Made by a program: the position numbers and the translations under genes. Shown here one piece after another: positions 4,271 to 5,287 of a stretch of 5,287 bases of DNA. Position 1 is the first letter of the stretch. Each line of letters opens with the position of its first letter. This stretch comes from Rhizobiaceae bacterium (GTDB lineage: Bacteria > Pseudomonadota > Alphaproteobacteria > Rhizobiales > Rhizobiaceae): contig CAJYRE010000332.1 in NCBI GenBank assembly GCA_913776675.1, positions 1 through 5,287 of the forward strand, read 5' to 3'. The notes beneath the pieces were generated by a model. That model made no database searches, was not told where the DNA came from, and was given only the letters and a program-made list of their open reading frames with translations.

Positions 4271-5287
4271 ATGCCTGCAAAGAAAACAATGCTCAGACCC
4301 AAAGGCGCGGCATCCAAAAAAGCAAGCATTCCCCCGGACGCTATTGCCACACGCGGTGTTGCAAGCTGGAAAGAAGCGGCTCTTTGGCTGCGCAATCGCG
4401 GTATCGAGGATATTGAGTGCATCACGCCCGACTTGGCGGGCGTGCCGCGTGGCAAAATGATGCCCACCTCGAAATTCACCAGCAACACCTCGCTGGCGCT
4501 GCCATCAGCGCTTTATCGCCACACGATTTCGGGTGAATACCCGGAAGAAACCGGCAATTTCCGCTATGATTCCCGCGATAGCGACATCAAACTGGTGCCT
4601 GATCTCTCAACACTCTCTGTGGTGCCATGGGAGACAGACCCAACCGCGCAGGTGATTTGCGATATTGTCGGTACCGAAGGCGAAAAAGTCAGCTACACGC
4701 CGCGCAATGTGCTGAAAAACGTGCTGTCGCTTTATGAAGCCAAAGGCTGGAAGCCGGTGGTGGCTCCAGAAATCGAATTCTATCTGGTGGCAATGAATGA
4801 TGATCCGGATTATCCGTTGCATCCGCCCAAAGGCCGGTCTGGCCGCTCGATTGTGGGTGGTCAAGGCTATTCCATTGCCGCCATCAATGAGTTCGATGAG
4901 CTGATTGACGACATTTATCACTTCTCCGCAGCCCAAGGGCTGGAAATTGATACCTTGATCCATGAGGAAGGCCCGGCCCAGCTTGAAATCAACCTGCGTC
5001 ATGGCGACCCGATCGAGCTGGCGGATCAGGTATTTCTGTTTAAGCGCACCATTCGGGAAGCGGCACTGAAACACGGGATTTATGCCACCTTCATGGCCAA
5101 GCCCATGCAGGGCCAGCCGGGCTCTGCCATGCATATTCACCAGTCGGTGGTGGATAAGGAGACGGGAAAGAACATTTTTTCCAATGCGGATGGCTCGCCT
5201 TCCAAGGAGTTCTTCCACTTCATCGGCGGCATGCAGAAATATGTGCCGAGTTCCCTGGTGATGATGGCTCCTTACGTCAATTCCTAT
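4271..5287 (+). CDS. Glutamine synthetase family protein (GS-I-like ligase), C-terminus cut off
   Basis: An ATP-dependent ligase joining glutamate to ammonia or an amine through a gamma-glutamyl phosphate intermediate. The first 339 residues are inside the window; family members of this type run to about 450-480. A basic leader of about 25 residues is followed by the N-terminal beta-grasp domain with ITPDLAGVPRGK (the family's 'D-xx-G-xx-RGK' segment). Catalytic-domain motifs follow: PEIEFYL at 166-172 (metal-binding E167 and E169), EEGPAQLEINL at 232-242 (E232 and E239 in the family's metal/glutamate site), and the ATP-binding signature KPMQGQPGSAMHIHQS at 277-292. GGMQKYVPSSLVMMAPYVNSY leads into the truncated end. 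The wording fits the alphaproteobacterial GS paralogues often annotated as 'glutamine synthetase family protein' or gamma-glutamylputrescine synthetase-like, rather than housekeeping GlnA. The substrate is therefore uncertain (ammonia, putrescine or another amine). The adenylylation-site region of GlnA lies past the window edge. It is divergent from the flavoprotein gene. Confidence 0.94.
   Translation, partial: MPAKKTMLRPKGAASKKASIPPDAIATRGVASWKEAALWLRNRGIEDIECITPDLAGVPRGKMMPTSKFTSNTSLALPSALYRHTISGEYPEETGNFRYDSRDSDIKLVPDLSTLSVVPWETDPTAQVICDIVGTEGEKVSYTPRNVLKNVLSLYEAKGWKPVVAPEIEFYLVAMNDDPDYPLHPPKGRSGRSIVGGQGYSIAAINEFDELIDDIYHFSAAQGLEIDTLIHEEGPAQLEINLRHGDPIELADQVFLFKRTIREAALKHGIYATFMAKPMQGQPGSAMHIHQSVVDKETGKNIFSNADGSPSKEFFHFIGGMQKYVPSSLVMMAPYVNSY

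Noticed and set aside
4607..5218. A 203-codon minus-strand open frame opposite the glutamine synthetase homologue
   Set aside because: It is antisense to an unmistakable glutamine synthetase coding frame with all its motifs; a shadow of a codon-biased gene.

Overview
This 5.3 kb window looks like chromosomal DNA from an alphaproteobacterium, most probably of the Rhizobiales/Hyphomicrobiales group. The support is the moderately high GC content, the alphaproteobacterial wording of the chemoreceptor hairpin tip, and a glutamine synthetase paralogue whose sequence resembles those of rhizobial relatives. This is a judgement from reading protein sequence, not from a database search. No mobile element, CRISPR array, tRNA or rRNA is visible.

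Layout. Positions 1-2227 (minus) hold most of a large methyl-accepting chemotaxis protein whose C-terminus lies beyond the left edge. Positions 2228-2585 are a gene-free stretch of 358 nt, unusually rich in inverted repeats: a nested AT-rich palindrome just upstream of the receptor gene, and two directly abutting stem-loops at 2359-2418. Positions 2586-2732 (minus) encode a 48-residue single-span membrane protein with its own ribosome binding site. After a 228-nt spacer, 2961-4142 (minus) encode a HI0933/YhiN-family FAD flavoprotein. It starts at a TTG codon behind a strong Shine-Dalgarno sequence and is overlapped at its start by a possible 20-codon upstream ORF. A divergent intergenic region (about 4202-4270) separates it from a plus-strand glutamine synthetase family gene (4271 to the right edge, partial).

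The genes do not form an obvious pathway. The three minus-strand genes are separated by large gaps and are probably independent units: a chemoreceptor (environmental sensing), a small inner-membrane protein (unknown), and a soluble flavoprotein (unknown substrate). The glutamine synthetase homologue belongs to nitrogen or amine ligation and is transcribed divergently. The window is mostly ordinary housekeeping and sensory content. The parts worth a second look are the structured intergenic DNA upstream of the chemoreceptor, the small membrane protein, and the short ORF coupled to the flavoprotein.
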